Assembly (NCBI GenBank): GCA_046724665.1
Contig: JBKOWZ010000172.1
Span: forward strand, 1-5,636
DNA length: 5,636 nt
Direction of reading: 5' to 3'
Origin: Actinocrinis sp046724665
GTDB taxonomy: Bacteria > Actinomycetota > Actinomycetes > Streptomycetales > Catenulisporaceae
The position numbers and the translations under genes were made by a program. How positions within the stretch are numbered: the first letter of the stretch is position 1; each line of letters starts with the position of its first letter. The notes under the pieces were generated by a model. That model was not told the DNA's origin, did no database searches, and saw only the letters and a program-made list of their open reading frames with translations. Shown one piece after another: positions 5,338 through 5,636 of this stretch.

Positions 5338-5636
5338 TGCGAACGACAGCCGCCCCGCTCGGCCGCCTCGACGGCCTGCTGTTCTTCCCGGTCACCGCCT
5401 TCGCCCCGGACGGCTCGTTCGATCCGGCGGCTTACCGCGCGCATGTCGAGTCGCGGCTCGCCGACGGCCCGGCGGCCGTGTTCGCCGCGTGCGGGACCGG
5501 TGAGTTCCCGGCCCTCGCCCCCGGCGAGTACGAGCACTGCGTCCGCGTCGCGGTCGAGGCCGCCGCGGCGGCCGGCGGCGATGTCCCGGTGCTCGGCGGC
5601 ACCGGCTACGGCACCGCGCTCGCGATCGAGTACGCG
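5337..5636 (+). CDS. kdgD: 5-dehydro-4-deoxyglucarate dehydratase (decarboxylating), N-terminal part
   Basis: An open frame from the ATG at 5337 runs 100 codons off the right edge; the full protein would be about 300 residues. It belongs to the DHDPS/NAL (DapA-like) TIM-barrel family. These enzymes form a Schiff base on a lysine, which would lie beyond the edge. This subfamily converts 5-keto-4-deoxyglucarate to 2-oxoglutarate semialdehyde, releasing water and CO2. LDGLLFFPVTAFAPDGSFD (11-29) is the first barrel strand region. AACGTGEFPALAPGEYE (50-66) contains the GTGEF motif, where most DapA relatives have GTTGE, and is diagnostic for KdgD. VPVLGGTGYGTALAIEYA (83-100) follows. The overlapping ATG at 5333 is in another frame and gives no recognisable protein. 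The product would feed the dehydrogenase encoded at 2147-3613, and the gene is divergent from the IclR regulator. Confidence 0.93.
   Translation, partial: MRTTAAPLGRLDGLLFFPVTAFAPDGSFDPAAYRAHVESRLADGPAAVFAACGTGEFPALAPGEYEHCVRVAVEAAAAAGGDVPVLGGTGYGTALAIEYA

Noticed and set aside
5333..5503. ATG at 5333 as start of a plus-strand gene, in the frame of a longer antisense frame beginning at 4838
   Set aside because: This frame gives an Arg/Pro-rich product without similarity, while the frame starting at 5337 gives a clear KdgD N-terminus.

Overview
The window is very GC-rich, with G/C-ending codons throughout. It contains a metal-binding protein of a family typical of mycothiol-producing bacteria, plus GTG starts and long spurious antisense frames. 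Together these suggest a chromosomal stretch of an actinobacterium; the genus cannot be told from sequence reading alone. I see no tRNA or rRNA gene, CRISPR array, insertion sequence or integrase.

Left part (1-2106): a divergent pair. On the minus strand is an ABC exporter half-transporter. It is cut by the left edge just after its Walker A motif. On the plus strand is a small protein of the DinB / mycothiol-dependent maleylpyruvate isomerase fold (TIGR03085-like). They share a 247-bp intergenic region (1209-1455) that holds a 13-bp tandem direct repeat and a hyphenated inverted repeat.

Right part (2147-5636): a sugar-acid catabolic locus. On the minus strand, in transcription order, are an IclR-family regulator, a uronate dehydrogenase-like SDR and an alpha-ketoglutaric semialdehyde dehydrogenase, probably one operon. 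Divergently, and cut by the right edge, lies the start of 5-dehydro-4-deoxyglucarate dehydratase (kdgD). These enzymes form the entry step and the last two steps of the oxidative (non-phosphorylated) uronate route: uronate to aldarolactone, then aldarate, 5-keto-4-deoxyglucarate, alpha-ketoglutaric semialdehyde and finally 2-oxoglutarate. The lactonase/isomerase and the glucarate or galactarate dehydratase are not in the window; they may lie beyond the right edge.

The most informative regulatory site is the 61-bp gap between the IclR gene and kdgD. A TACTAT -10 hexamer there would start transcription on the A of the kdgD ATG, which has no Shine-Dalgarno sequence, so kdgD is probably leaderless. 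Small repeats around that hexamer are a candidate IclR operator. I found no clearly undescribed system; the locus looks like a compact arrangement of a known pathway.
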